Part shown: positions 7,798 to 15,805 of the stretch, in pieces
Numbering within the stretch: the stretch's first letter is position 1
Layout: each line of letters opens with the position of its first letter
Assembly (NCBI GenBank): GCA_041628225.1
Contig: JBFKPQ010000001.1
Span: 99,722 to 163,721 of the forward strand
Length of the DNA: 64,000 bases
Origin: JBFKPQ01 sp041628225
Lineage (GTDB): Bacteria; Actinomycetota; Acidimicrobiia; Spongiisociales; JAENVV01
Reading direction: 5' to 3'
Notes under the pieces: generated by a model
Seen by the model: only the letters and a program-made list of their open reading frames with translations
Database searches by the model: none
Told to the model about the DNA's origin: nothing
Made by a program: the position numbers and the translations under genes

Positions 7798-8777
7798 TCC
7801 TCGGAGTACTGCTTGGCGATCGTCTCGAGCAGTTCTGAAGCGGCCGCCAGGCGCCCATGGATGGCCAGTCCGTGCGCGGCCGCCCGCCGATCCTTACCCT
7901 CGCTATGACGTTGGGCGGCCGTTCGGGCGTGGGCTACGGCCTTCTCGCATTCGTCGGCGATGCGGCTGTATCGGTCGATGATCTCCCGTTCGATCGGCGT
8001 CGGCTCGTCTTCGGGTTCGGGCTGGGCCGGCAGCTCGGGTGGTCCCTCGGCGATCGCGGCCTTCGCCTGTTCGATCGTGAACCTGCCATGCGTCACTTCG
8101 CGGCCAACGACCATCCCCGCCACCCGGCGTCCGTCGGTTTCGACACCCATCACCGATCGGAGGTCGTCGAGGTTGCGAACCCCACCGGCGGCGATGACCG
8201 GTTCGTCGATGATCGCCAGGGCATCTTCGAGGATGGACAGGTTGGGAGGCTCCAGGAGGGCGTCACGGCCCGCCTCGGCGATGAGGAAGGCGGCGGCGCC
8301 CGCCGACGACATGTCGAGCAACACCTCCTCGAGAAAGCGGCCGCTGTTCTGGCGCCACCCGCGGGTCGCGATCTCTTCGTTGGGCCGGACGTCGAGCGCC
8401 ACGACGATCGTGTCGGGATGGTCGCGGCACAGGTCGTAGACCATGAGCTGATCCTCGATGGCGGCGGTGCCCATCACGACCCGCCACGCGCCCGCGTCCA
8501 GAAGTCGCACGACCTCGGCGGGAGACCGAACGCCGCCCGCCACTTGGACGGGCACCGACGCGGCCGACATGAGTGAGTCGATCAGCGGCCGGTTTCGGTA
8601 GTCGCGGTGCGCGGCCGCATCGAGATCGACGACGTGGAGGTAGTCGACTCCCTGAGCGATCCAGTTCTTGGCGCGGGCGATCGGGTCGTTGTCGAGCGGG
8701 ATGGCGCCTTCAATGTTGCCGCGGGGGAGGCGGACGGATTTGCCGTCGAGGATATTGACGCGCGCGTAGAGGTCCAT
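7785..8777 (-). CDS. hisA: HisA/PriA-like TIM-barrel isomerase with C-terminal helical extension
   Basis: 330 residues. The barrel (1-245) shows the two HisA aspartates, D11 in ILDG and D129 in ALDVR, plus HVVDLDAA, VQVAGGVRS and IAAGGVRNLDD phosphate-binding loops. HisA converts ProFAR to PRFAR in histidine synthesis; actinobacterial PriA also does the TrpF reaction, so dual activity is possible. Family members are about 240-250 residues. Here an extra 85 residues follow: a Pro/Glu-rich linker (PAQPEPEDEP) and predicted long helices. The gene stands alone, not in a his operon, so it may be a specialised paralogue. ATG at 8777 is preceded by TAAGGT with a six-base gap (leaderless). Confidence 0.82.
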   Translation of the reverse strand: MDLYARVNILDGKSVRLPRGNIEGAIPLDNDPIARAKNWIAQGVDYLHVVDLDAAAHRDYRNRPLIDSLMSAASVPVQVAGGVRSPAEVVRLLDAGAWRVVMGTAAIEDQLMVYDLCRDHPDTIVVALDVRPNEEIATRGWRQNSGRFLEEVLLDMSSAGAAAFLIAEAGRDALLEPPNLSILEDALAIIDEPVIAAGGVRNLDDLRSVMGVETDGRRVAGMVVGREVTHGRFTIEQAKAAIAEGPPELPAQPEPEDEPTPIEREIIDRYSRIADECEKAVAHARTAAQRHSEGKDRRAAAHGLAIHGRLAAASELLETIAKQYSEDQAG

Positions 8778-8783
8778 GGGGTG

Positions 8784-8789
8784 ACCTTA
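8784..8789 (-). promoter_or_regulatory. Candidate -10 box of a leaderless promoter for hisA-like gene
   Basis: TAAGGT followed by six bases and the ATG at 8777 on the minus strand; no Shine-Dalgarno is present at this start. Confidence 0.45.
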
Positions 8790-8868
8790 TCGCGCCGTCG
8801 TGGCCAGCCGCCGAGTAGGGATGGATTTGTTCATGCGGATACAGGCCACGGCCGCAAGTTCGCGTGCC

Positions 8869-8874
8869 TAGGCT
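8869..8874 (+). promoter_or_regulatory. Candidate -10 box (TAGGCT) of the aldo/keto reductase gene
   Basis: TAGGCT lies about 32 bases before the GTG start and upstream of the AGGAG ribosome site. The same hexamer recurs before the acyl-CoA synthetase, the subtilase and the TPM-protein genes. Confidence 0.4.
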
Positions 8875-8905
8875 CGAACCACCGAAGGTCAGAGGAGAAC
8901 GGAAC

Positions 8906-9850
8906 GTGCGGTACCGCAAGCTCGGCAAGTGGGGTGTGAAGGTCTCGGAAATCGCCCTCGGCGCGTGGACCACATACGGCGACAGCGTCACCGATCTGCC
9001 GCGCATCAAAGAGATCGTGAAGACCGCCTACGACGGCGGCGTGAACTTCTTCGACAACGCCGACGTGTATGCGATCGGCCAGGCCGAGGAGGTCATGGGA
9101 GAGGTGTTGGCGCCGTACCCTCGCCACACGCTCGTGCTGTCGACGAAGGCGTACTGGCCGATGTCCGACGACGTCAACGATCGAGGCCTGAGTCGCAAAC
9201 ACCTCCGCGAGTCGATCGACCGTTCACTGCGTCGCATGCGACTCGACTATGTGGATCTGTATTTCGCCCACCGATATGACGACGGCACGCCGATGGAGGA
9301 GATCGTCACGACCTTCTCCGGCATGGTCGACGCCGGCAAGATCCTCTACTGGGGGACGTCGGAGTGGCCCGCCGCCCGGATCGCCGAAGCCGTGGCGTTC
9401 GCCAACGGACACGGCCTGCATCCTCCCGTCGTCGAGCAGCCGCAGTATTCGATGCTGTACCGGTCGCGGGTGGAGGAGCGCATCTTGCCGATCACGGATT
9501 CGGCAGGCATGGGCGTGGTGGTGTGGAGCCCGCTCGCCATGGGCATGCTGACCGGCAAGTACGACGATGGGTTGCCCGCCGGGGCGCGCCTGTCCGACAA
9601 CGAGGCGTTCCGCGAGCAGATCATCTCGGATGAGAATCGTCGCAAGGTGGTGGCGCTGAAGGCGGTGGCTGGCGATCTCGGGATCAGCCGTGCCCAGCTG
9701 GCGCTGGCCTGGGTACTGCGCTCCGGTTCGATCACCTCGGCGATCACCGGCGCCACCCGTCCCGGTCAGATCGAAGAGAGTTTGGGCGCATCCGGCGTCG
9801 ATCTCGACGACTCGACCGTGGGTCGCATCGACGACATCCTGGCCGGCTGA
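8906..9850 (+). CDS. Aldo/keto reductase (Kv-beta/YghZ-like subfamily)
   Basis: 314 residues starting at GTG 8906, chosen because AGAGGAGAAC sits just upstream and the protein then begins VRYRKLGKWGVKVSEIALG as in the family. The catalytic tetrad is readable: D and Y in F-D-N-A-D-V-Y, K in L-S-T-K-A-Y-W, H in Y-F-A-H-R-Y. The C-terminal NADPH-binding part contains A-G-A-R and the S-A-I-T-G-A-T-R-P-G-Q-I-E-E segment. The family reduces aldehydes or ketones with NADPH. Single gene, divergent from the hisA-like gene and convergent, with no gap, with the small Cys/His protein gene (the stops TGA and TCA abut). Confidence 0.93.
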   Translation: MRYRKLGKWGVKVSEIALGAWTTYGDSVTDLPRIKEIVKTAYDGGVNFFDNADVYAIGQAEEVMGEVLAPYPRHTLVLSTKAYWPMSDDVNDRGLSRKHLRESIDRSLRRMRLDYVDLYFAHRYDDGTPMEEIVTTFSGMVDAGKILYWGTSEWPAARIAEAVAFANGHGLHPPVVEQPQYSMLYRSRVEERILPITDSAGMGVVVWSPLAMGMLTGKYDDGLPAGARLSDNEAFREQIISDENRRKVVALKAVAGDLGISRAQLALAWVLRSGSITSAITGATRPGQIEESLGASGVDLDDSTVGRIDDILAG

Positions 9851-9860
9851 TCAGGCTGGC
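9842..9860. terminator. Possible bidirectional terminator hairpin between convergent genes
   Basis: GCCGGCT / GATCA loop / GGCTGGC: a seven-pair stem with two G-T pairs spanning both stop codons. No T-run follows on either strand, so its strength as a terminator is uncertain. Confidence 0.3.
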
Positions 9861-10045
9861 TTGTTCTCGAACGTTCCCCGGATGCGCGGATACTTCACGG
9901 GCGCATGCACGTGGCAGAAGTCGCGTTTGTTGTAGCGGGACAGTCGGGTGTCGCATTCGACGTTTTCGCAGACGCGTCCGGTGCCGTACGTCTTGGGCGA
10001 TCGAGCGCGACCGATGGGTCGTTGAGCGGTGAGGGCGCTGTCCAT
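9851..10045 (-). CDS. Small Cys/His-rich (zinc-ribbon-like) protein, unknown function
   Basis: 64 residues. The start at 10045 is supported by GGAAAGGAGC eight to nine bases upstream; a longer frame to 10108 lacks such a site. The core reads C-x4-C-x(n)-L-S-R-Y-N-x(n)-F-C-x-x-H, a likely four-ligand metal site, flanked by a basic N-terminal region (QRPIGRARSPKTYG) and a basic C-terminus. Short proteins with this CxxxxC...LSRYN...CxxH layout suggest nucleic-acid or protein binding, but I cannot name the family. It is downstream of the MprB-like kinase gene on the same strand, with a 100-base gap. Confidence 0.7.
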   Translation of the reverse strand: MDSALTAQRPIGRARSPKTYGTGRVCENVECDTRLSRYNKRDFCHVHAPVKYPRIRGTFENKPA

Positions 10046-10149
10046 GGCGTTAGCTCCTTTCCGAGAGCTGACCGGCGTTCCTACCGCCTCCCACCTTGGG
10101 CGGACCATCTGAACGGCCCATCAACAGAGTATGAAGATTGCATGAGAAC

Positions 10150-11457
10150 TCAGACGGTCGGAAGGGTGAATCCGACCACGGCGCCGCCGTCTTCGGACTC
10201 GGCAAACGCAGTGCCGTCGTGGCCTTCGGCCACCTCGCGGACGATCGCCAAGCCCAGGCCGGAGCCTGGCATCGTCCGGGCTTCGTCGGCGCGGTAGAAG
10301 CGGTCGAACACGTGGGGCAGCGCCTCGGGCGGAATACCCGCGCCGTGGTCGCGCACCGATATGCGTCCGTCGGCGACCGTCACCTCGATCGGGCGACCAT
10401 TCGTGTTCCACTTTCGTGCGTTGTCGAGCAGATTCGACACGGCCCGCTCCACCAGCAAGGGCCGAGCCAGCACCGTCGAATCGTCCGCTTCGACGACCAC
10501 CTCGACGTCGTACCGGCGGCGCGCCCGCTCCGCGACCCGTTCGACGAGGTCACCGAGTTGCGTCTCGAGGAGCGGCTCGTCCGACGTGCGAACGTCTTTG
10601 GCCAGGTCGACGAGCTCGGCCACGAGAGTCGAGAGCTCTTCGAGCTCGAACTCCACGTCGGCGAGGATCTCCGAACGGTCCTGCGGGTCGAGGTGTTGGG
10701 CGCGGTTGAGCAGCTCGATGTTGGTCCGGAGCGAGGTCAGCGGAGTGCGCAGTTCGTGCGATGCGTCGTCGATGAGCCGCTGCTGCTGGTGCTTGGACGT
10801 GTTCAGTGCCTCCAGCATCGTGTTGAAGCTCGCCGCGACTCGCCCGACCTCGTCGTCGCGTTGCACGGAAATGGGGTGGTCGAGGTCCTGGGTCGTGGCC
10901 ACGTGTTCGGCAGCTCGCGCCAACGAGGCCATCGGTTCCATGGTCCGCGAGACGACGATCGAAGCGATGAGTCCGGCCGCCACGGCGCCCAGCACGCCGA
11001 TGAGTGCGAACCGAGCCTTCAAGCCGTCGAGGACCGCCTGCTGTTCCGAAAGGTCTTGGGCGAGCATGATGCCACCGCCGCCCTCGACGGGCAGCGTGAC
11101 GACTCGGTAGCTGCGGCCGTGGGCGTTCATCGTGTGGATGGTGCCGGCCCCTTCGCCATCGAGGGCCGCGAGATCGAGGTCGGACACGGGGAGGAAGTCG
11201 TCGATTCCCGCCACCGCCAGCGGCTCGCCCGACGGGGAGATGAGCTGAACGGGTCGGTCCCGACCGAACAGGCTCCCGCTCTCGAAGCGCCCGCGGAACG
11301 GGCCACGCGCCAATGCGTCCGCCCTTTCGAGGAGGAAGCGGTCGGCTTCGACGTTGATCTCCCGCACCGCCGAGGCGAACGACGCTCCGGCCACCAAGAA
11401 GATGGCCAGTGCCACCGATCCGGCCACGAGCAAGCTGATCCTGGTCCGGAGCGTCAT
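10150..11457 (-). CDS. mprB: Sensor histidine kinase, MprB-like
   Basis: 435 residues. Membrane segments at about 7-29 and 150-171 flank a 120-residue extracytoplasmic sensor domain. HAMP follows (to about 220), then the phospho-acceptor H234 in DDASHELRTPLTS, the N box N-L-L-D-N-A-R, and the G boxes D-H-G-A-G-I and G-S-G-L-G-L-A-I-V-R-E-V. The N-terminal sensor and the HAMP/HisKA arrangement are as in mycobacterial MprB, an envelope-stress sensor; the gene symbol is by analogy. It is the second gene of an operon, its ATG overlapping the regulator's stop (ATGA). Confidence 0.92.
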   Translation of the reverse strand: MTLRTRISLLVAGSVALAIFLVAGASFASAVREINVEADRFLLERADALARGPFRGRFESGSLFGRDRPVQLISPSGEPLAVAGIDDFLPVSDLDLAALDGEGAGTIHTMNAHGRSYRVVTLPVEGGGGIMLAQDLSEQQAVLDGLKARFALIGVLGAVAAGLIASIVVSRTMEPMASLARAAEHVATTQDLDHPISVQRDDEVGRVAASFNTMLEALNTSKHQQQRLIDDASHELRTPLTSLRTNIELLNRAQHLDPQDRSEILADVEFELEELSTLVAELVDLAKDVRTSDEPLLETQLGDLVERVAERARRRYDVEVVVEADDSTVLARPLLVERAVSNLLDNARKWNTNGRPIEVTVADGRISVRDHGAGIPPEALPHVFDRFYRADEARTMPGSGLGLAIVREVAEGHDGTAFAESEDGGAVVGFTLPTV

Positions 11458-12131
11458 GACGACCGCAGCACGTAGCCGACGCCCCGCACCGTGTGGATGA
11501 GCCGAGACGCGTCTCCCGCCTCCGTCTTGCGTCGGAGATAGCCGACGTACACGTCGAGCGAGTTCGACGACGTCTCGAAGTCGTAACCCCAGATGCGGTC
11601 GTAGATGACCTCGCGGGTCAGCACGATGCCGGAGTTGGTGAGGAGGAACTCGAGCAGGTCGAATTCCGTCTTTGTGAGACCGATCTCGACGCCGGCTCTG
11701 TGGACCTGTCGGGTGGCCAGGTTCATCGTCAGGTCGTCGTAGGTGAGCTCATCCGGGTCTCCTGCTTCTGGCTCCGTGCGGCGCAGGAGGGCGCGCAGGC
11801 GCGCCAGGAGCTCTTCGAGGGCGTAGGGCTTGGCGAGGTAGTCGTCGGCGCCGGCGTCGAGGCCCGCCACGCGATCGGAGACCTCGTGCCTGGCGGTCAG
11901 CATCAAGACGGGCGTGCGGATGCCCTTCTCGCGGAGCCGGCGACACACCGTCAGGCCGTCGATGAACGGCATCATCACGTCCAGCACGATGACATCGGGC
12001 TCGTTGGCCTTGACGCTCTCCAGCGCTTCGGCGCCGTCGGTGGCAGTGAGGACCTCGTACCCCTCGAAGTTGAGGGCGCGCTCGAGCGACGTGCGTACCC
12101 CGCGATCGTCTTCGGCGATGAGAACCTTCAC
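11454..12131 (-). CDS. mprA: OmpR-family response regulator, MprA-like
   Basis: 225 residues. The receiver domain has the acidic pair E8-D9 and D10 region, phospho-acceptor D51 in VIVLDVMMPF and the L-T-A-R and K-P-Y switch residues. The winged-helix C-terminal domain ends with Y-V-G-Y-L-R-R-K and I-H-T-V-R-G-V-G-Y-V-L-R. It resembles M. tuberculosis MprA along most of its length. The start is GTG 12131: the protein then begins KVLIAEDDRG, and TACACT lies exactly seven bases before it, indicating a leaderless transcript. Regulates genes together with the downstream kinase, probably in response to envelope stress. Confidence 0.94.
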   Translation of the reverse strand: MKVLIAEDDRGVRTSLERALNFEGYEVLTATDGAEALESVKANEPDVIVLDVMMPFIDGLTVCRRLREKGIRTPVLMLTARHEVSDRVAGLDAGADDYLAKPYALEELLARLRALLRRTEPEAGDPDELTYDDLTMNLATRQVHRAGVEIGLTKTEFDLLEFLLTNSGIVLTREVIYDRIWGYDFETSSNSLDVYVGYLRRKTEAGDASRLIHTVRGVGYVLRSS

Positions 12132-12138
12132 GTACCGA

Positions 12139-12144
12139 AGTGTA
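12139..12144 (-). promoter_or_regulatory. Candidate -10 box of a leaderless promoter for mprA-like gene
   Basis: TACACT, seven bases, GTG 12131 on the minus strand. No ribosome site precedes the start, consistent with a leaderless transcript for the regulator-kinase operon. Confidence 0.5.
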
Positions 12145-12222
12145 CGGTCGCTCCCGCAAGAAGCCGATGAGGCCCGGCTAAGAGAAGCGTGAGAGCCCCG
12201 ATGTCCGACCATGTCCGATCGG

Positions 12223-12228
12223 TAGGCT
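12223..12228 (+). promoter_or_regulatory. Candidate -10 box (TAGGCT) of the acyl-CoA synthetase gene
   Basis: TAGGCT 21 bases before ATG 12250, upstream of the GGAAAGGAC ribosome site; same hexamer as at the aldo/keto reductase, subtilase and TPM genes. Confidence 0.4.
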
Positions 12229-12249
12229 CGGATCGGGAAAGGACGTGTC

Positions 12250-13887
12250 ATGCTCTCCCACGATCACGGGCCCACCGACCAGCCGCTCCTCGACGAAACC
12301 ATCGGCCAGAACCTCGAGCGGGCGTCTCGGGAGTATGCCGACCGCCCGGCGCTCATCGTGCCCCACCAGGATCTTCGGCTCAGCTATCGCGAACTGAACG
12401 ATGCGGTAGACCTCCTGGCGCGGGCCCTGCTCGCGGCCGGCCTCCGGGTCGGAGATCGCATCGGCATCTGGAGCCCCAACAACGCCGAGTGGGTGCTCGC
12501 CCAATTCGCCACCGCCAAGATCGGCGCCATCCTCGTCAACGTCAATCCGGCCTATCGCAGCTCGGAACTGGTCTATGCGCTGCGGCAGTCGGGATGTCGG
12601 ATGCTGATCGCGGCCACCGGTCACGTTAAATCTGACTACGTGGGGATGGTCGCCGAGGTGCGTTCGGACGTGCCCGACCTCGAACAGGTCTTCTTCATCG
12701 AAACCGACTCGTGGGACGCGCTCATGGCGGGAGCGTCGGAGGTGAGCGCCGCCGATCTGCGCCTCGTGGCCGACGGCCTCGATCCGCTCGATCCCATCAA
12801 CATCCAGTACACGAGCGGCACGACGGGCTTTCCGAAAGGTGCCACCCTCAGCCACCACAACATCCTGAACAACGGTTTCTTCGTCGGGGAAGCGTGTGGA
12901 TACACCGCGGACGACCGGGTGTGCATCCCGGTGCCCTTCTACCATTGCTTTGGCATGGTGCTCGGCACCCTGGCCTGCACGACGCACGGCGCCTGCATCG
13001 TCGTGCCCGGCCCGGCGTTCGACGCGCAGGCGGTACTCGAGACCGTCGCTGCGGAGCGGTGCACTTCGCTGTACGGCGTCCCGACGATGTTCATCGCCGA
13101 GTTGGGTGACCCCTCGTTCGACGAATACGACCTGACGTCGCTGCGGACAGGGATCATGGCCGGCAGCCCCTGCCCGGTCGAAGTCATGAAGCGTGTGGTG
13201 TCCGACATGCACATGGACCAGGTGACGATCGCCTACGGCATGACCGAGACGGCGCCGGTGTCCACGCAGACGGGTGCCGACGACGATCTGGAGCGGCGCG
13301 TGTCGACGGTCGGCCGGGTCCATCCGCATGTCGAGATCAAGATCATCGATCCCGAGAGCGGAGCCACCGTGCGGCGCGGTACCGCCGGTGAGTTCTGCAC
13401 GCGCGGCTATTCGGTGATGGTGGGGTACTGGAACGACCCCGAACGGACCGCCGAGTCGATCGACGCCGACGGATGGATGCACAGCGGCGATCTCGCCACG
13501 ATGGACGCCGAGGGTTACGTCAACATCGTCGGCCGGATCAAGGACATGATCATCCGCGGTGGCGAGAACATCTATCCCCGCGAGATCGAGGAATTCCTGT
13601 ACACCCATCCGGAGATCGTCGATGCTCAGGTCGTCGGGGTGCCGGACGCCAAGTATGGCGAGCAGGTGATGGCATGGGTGCAGAGGGTTCCGGGCTCCAC
13701 GCTGACCGAGGACGCCGTCAGGGAGTACTGCCGGGCGTCGATCGCCCACTTCAAGGTCCCCGCCCACGTGGCATTCATCGCGGAGTTTCCGATGACGGTG
13801 ACCGGCAAGATCCAGAAGTTCCGGTTGCGCGAACAGGCCATCGAACTCTTGGACCTCCAGGCGGAAGCCGCCACCGAGACGGCCTGA
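12250..13887 (+). CDS. Fatty acyl-CoA synthetase / AMP-dependent ligase (ACSF2-like)
   Basis: 545 residues of the ANL superfamily. Motifs in order: the P-loop YTSGTTGFPKGA at about 192-203, A5 YGMTET at about 333, A7 GWMHSGDLA at about 413, A8 RGGENIYPREIEEF, and the catalytic Lys in TGKIQKFRLRE near 529. Such enzymes adenylate a carboxylic acid with ATP and load it on CoA; sequence style is that of medium-chain or ACSF2-like ligases (residues 60-100 G-L-R-V-G-D-R-I-G-I-W-S-P-N). The exact chain length is not predictable. Single gene with its own ribosome site, divergent from the two-component operon. Confidence 0.94.
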   Translation: MLSHDHGPTDQPLLDETIGQNLERASREYADRPALIVPHQDLRLSYRELNDAVDLLARALLAAGLRVGDRIGIWSPNNAEWVLAQFATAKIGAILVNVNPAYRSSELVYALRQSGCRMLIAATGHVKSDYVGMVAEVRSDVPDLEQVFFIETDSWDALMAGASEVSAADLRLVADGLDPLDPINIQYTSGTTGFPKGATLSHHNILNNGFFVGEACGYTADDRVCIPVPFYHCFGMVLGTLACTTHGACIVVPGPAFDAQAVLETVAAERCTSLYGVPTMFIAELGDPSFDEYDLTSLRTGIMAGSPCPVEVMKRVVSDMHMDQVTIAYGMTETAPVSTQTGADDDLERRVSTVGRVHPHVEIKIIDPESGATVRRGTAGEFCTRGYSVMVGYWNDPERTAESIDADGWMHSGDLATMDAEGYVNIVGRIKDMIIRGGENIYPREIEEFLYTHPEIVDAQVVGVPDAKYGEQVMAWVQRVPGSTLTEDAVREYCRASIAHFKVPAHVAFIAEFPMTVTGKIQKFRLREQAIELLDLQAEAATETA

Positions 13888-14082
13888 AGCTGCTCGGGGA
13901 TCACCAGGTGATGGCGGCGTTCCGGCATCCGTCTTCGGGGGCCAGGTTCACGACCGGCGCCGCTCCGTCCATCCGCACGTGAAGGAGCCGGTTCCGAGTT
14001 CCGGCGCCGTGACATGCATTCGGGCGTTTTGGCAGGTAGCTTTCAAAGGCTCAGTCTCTGAGCCCCGAAAGGAGATAGGCAC
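13888..14082 (+). other. Intergenic region ahead of the ABC transporter operon
   Basis: 195 bases with no convincing gene. It contains a short inverted repeat at the 3' side of the synthetase gene (ATCAC-CAG-GTGAT), no T-run, and, next to the transporter start, the 7-3-7 inverted repeat listed separately. No -35/-10 pair stood out. Confidence 0.5.
14048..14064 (+). promoter_or_regulatory. Perfect inverted repeat just before the dppA-like ribosome site
   Basis: GGCTCAG-TCT-CTGAGCC, a perfect seven-base repeat with a three-base loop, ending three bases before the GAAAGGAG ribosome site. It could be a repressor operator or an RNA hairpin that affects translation start of the binding protein. 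Confidence 0.4.
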
Positions 14083-15753
14083 GTGAAACGAATAAGACTC
14101 ATCGCCCTGTTCAGCGTCTTCGCGCTGATCATCGTGGCATGTGGGGGCAGCGCCGAGCCGGATCCGGTCGACGACACGACTCCCGAGACGCCGACCACCC
14201 AGGACTCCGGATTCGAAGGGCTTGCCGTCGACGCCGGCGGGTGTGATTACGGCGGCAAGGTTTCGAGCATCACCGCGTTGGACGAATCCACCGTCGAATT
14301 CGCCCTGTGTAGCCCCGATCCGGCGTTCCTGGCAAAGATCGCGTTCAGCGTCTTCGGCATCCAGCCGGCCGAGCACATCGAGGCGACGGGCGGCGCGCCG
14401 CTCGACAACCCGATCGGCACCGGTCCGTACAGCCTCGTGGAATGGGTGCGCGGCGACTCGGTGATCTACGCGCGCAATGACGCGTATTACGGCCAGGTGG
14501 CACCCCATTCGACCGCCGTGTTGAAGTGGGCCACGGAAGGCGCCCAGCGGCTCGTCGAACTGCAGTCCGGCACTGCCGACGGCATCACGTTCCCGAGCAC
14601 CGACGACTACCAGGTCATCGAAGACGATCCGGATCTGGTCTTGATCAACAAGCCGGAACCGAACATCTTCTACATCGGCTTCACGAACACGTTCGCGCCG
14701 TTCGACGACCCGGATGTCCGTCGGGCAATAGCGCTCGGTATCGACCGGGCCCGGATCGTCGAGACGTTCTATCCGCCGGGCTCCGAGGTGGCTTCCCACT
14801 TCACGCCATGCTCGGTGCAGCACGGTTGCGAAGGAGATGCCTTCCCGGACTTCGATCTCGAGGCGGCCCAGACGCTCCTGGCCGACGCCGGATTCCCGGA
14901 GGGTTTCAAGACGACCATCTACTACCGCGACGTCTTCCGCGGCTACCTGCCGGAGCCCGGAGCGGTGGCGGTCGAAATCCAGACGCAGTTGATGGACAAC
15001 CTGAACATCGATGCCGAAGTCGTCGTCATGGAGTCCGGTGAGTTCATCCAGTCGTCGACGCAGGGCCAGCTCGAAGGGATCCACTTGTTGGGGTGGACGG
15101 GTGACTACCCGCACATCACCAACTTCCTGGACTTCCACTTCAACGCCGACAACCCGCAGTTCGGTGACGCCCACCCGGAGATCTACGAGCCCCTCTCGCA
15201 GGCGTCGAAGCTGGTGGATGCGGCCGAGGCTGCTCCGCTGTACGCCGATGCCAACAACGCCATCAACGTGCACATCCCGATGATCCCGGTGGTGCACTCG
15301 GTGACGGCCTTCGCGGCGGCGGCCGATGTCGGCGGCTCGTACGCTCCGCCCTGGGGTCAGGTGATGTTCAACCTGTGGGACAACGGCACCGACACCGTGG
15401 TATTCGTGCAGGGCAACGAGCCGATCTCGTTGTACTGCGCCGACGAGTCGGACGGCGAGTCCCTGCGGGCTTGCGCCCAGGTCGTCGAAGCGCTGTACAG
15501 CTACAGCACAACCGGCGACGTGCAGCCACAGCTCGCCACCGAGTGTGTGCCGAACGACGACCTGAGCACCTGGACGTGCAACCTGCGTCAGGGTGTGGTC
15601 TTCCATGACGGCTCCACCTTCGACGCCAACGATGTGGTCGCCTCGTTCGCAGCCGGTCTGGATGCGGCCAACCCGTTCCACGTCGGGAACTCGGGTGCGT
15701 TCGACTACTACTCGTACCTGTGGGACGGTCTGATCAACGCCCCGGAGGAGTAA
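14083..15753 (+). CDS. Peptide/nickel-type ABC substrate-binding lipoprotein, circularly permuted SBP_bac_5
   Basis: 556 residues starting at GTG 14083 (GAAAGGAG upstream). Signal peptide and lipobox end at C20 (IIVAC-G). An acidic Thr/Pro linker follows to about 55. Residues 57-435 match the middle and C-terminal parts of family-5 binding proteins (VSSITALDESTVEFAL, then NPIGTGPYSLVEWVRGD at 109-124, then DPDVRRAIALGIDRARIV). The part that is normally N-terminal in this family comes last, at about 437-556 (V-F-V-Q-G-N-E-P-I-S-L, then LRQGVVFHDGSTFDANDVVASF, then a YYSYLWDGLI helix). So the family order is rotated. It should bind an oligopeptide-like ligand outside the membrane and hand it to the downstream permeases. 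Cys residues cluster in the permuted part and may form disulfides. Confidence 0.9.
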   Translation: MKRIRLIALFSVFALIIVACGGSAEPDPVDDTTPETPTTQDSGFEGLAVDAGGCDYGGKVSSITALDESTVEFALCSPDPAFLAKIAFSVFGIQPAEHIEATGGAPLDNPIGTGPYSLVEWVRGDSVIYARNDAYYGQVAPHSTAVLKWATEGAQRLVELQSGTADGITFPSTDDYQVIEDDPDLVLINKPEPNIFYIGFTNTFAPFDDPDVRRAIALGIDRARIVETFYPPGSEVASHFTPCSVQHGCEGDAFPDFDLEAAQTLLADAGFPEGFKTTIYYRDVFRGYLPEPGAVAVEIQTQLMDNLNIDAEVVVMESGEFIQSSTQGQLEGIHLLGWTGDYPHITNFLDFHFNADNPQFGDAHPEIYEPLSQASKLVDAAEAAPLYADANNAINVHIPMIPVVHSVTAFAAAADVGGSYAPPWGQVMFNLWDNGTDTVVFVQGNEPISLYCADESDGESLRACAQVVEALYSYSTTGDVQPQLATECVPNDDLSTWTCNLRQGVVFHDGSTFDANDVVASFAAGLDAANPFHVGNSGAFDYYSYLWDGLINAPEE

Positions 15754-15771
15754 TCGCGTCCTCTTGACCAT

Positions 15772-15805
15772 GGGAGGGGGAAGCCCGGAAGGGCTTCCCC
15801 CTCCC
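15772..15805 (+). other. Very stable hairpin between binding-protein and permease genes
   Basis: A perfect 15-base-pair stem (GGGAGGGGGAAGCCC and its complement) closed by a GGAA tetraloop. It lies 18 bases after the binding-protein stop and just before the permease ribosome site. There is no T-run. Such elements commonly stabilise the upstream mRNA or partly terminate, giving more binding protein than permease. Confidence 0.7.

Noticed and set aside
15772..15805. Rho-independent terminator between binding protein and permease
   Set aside because: The stem is strong but no T-run follows, and the permease ribosome site comes immediately after; kept as an mRNA-stability/attenuation element.
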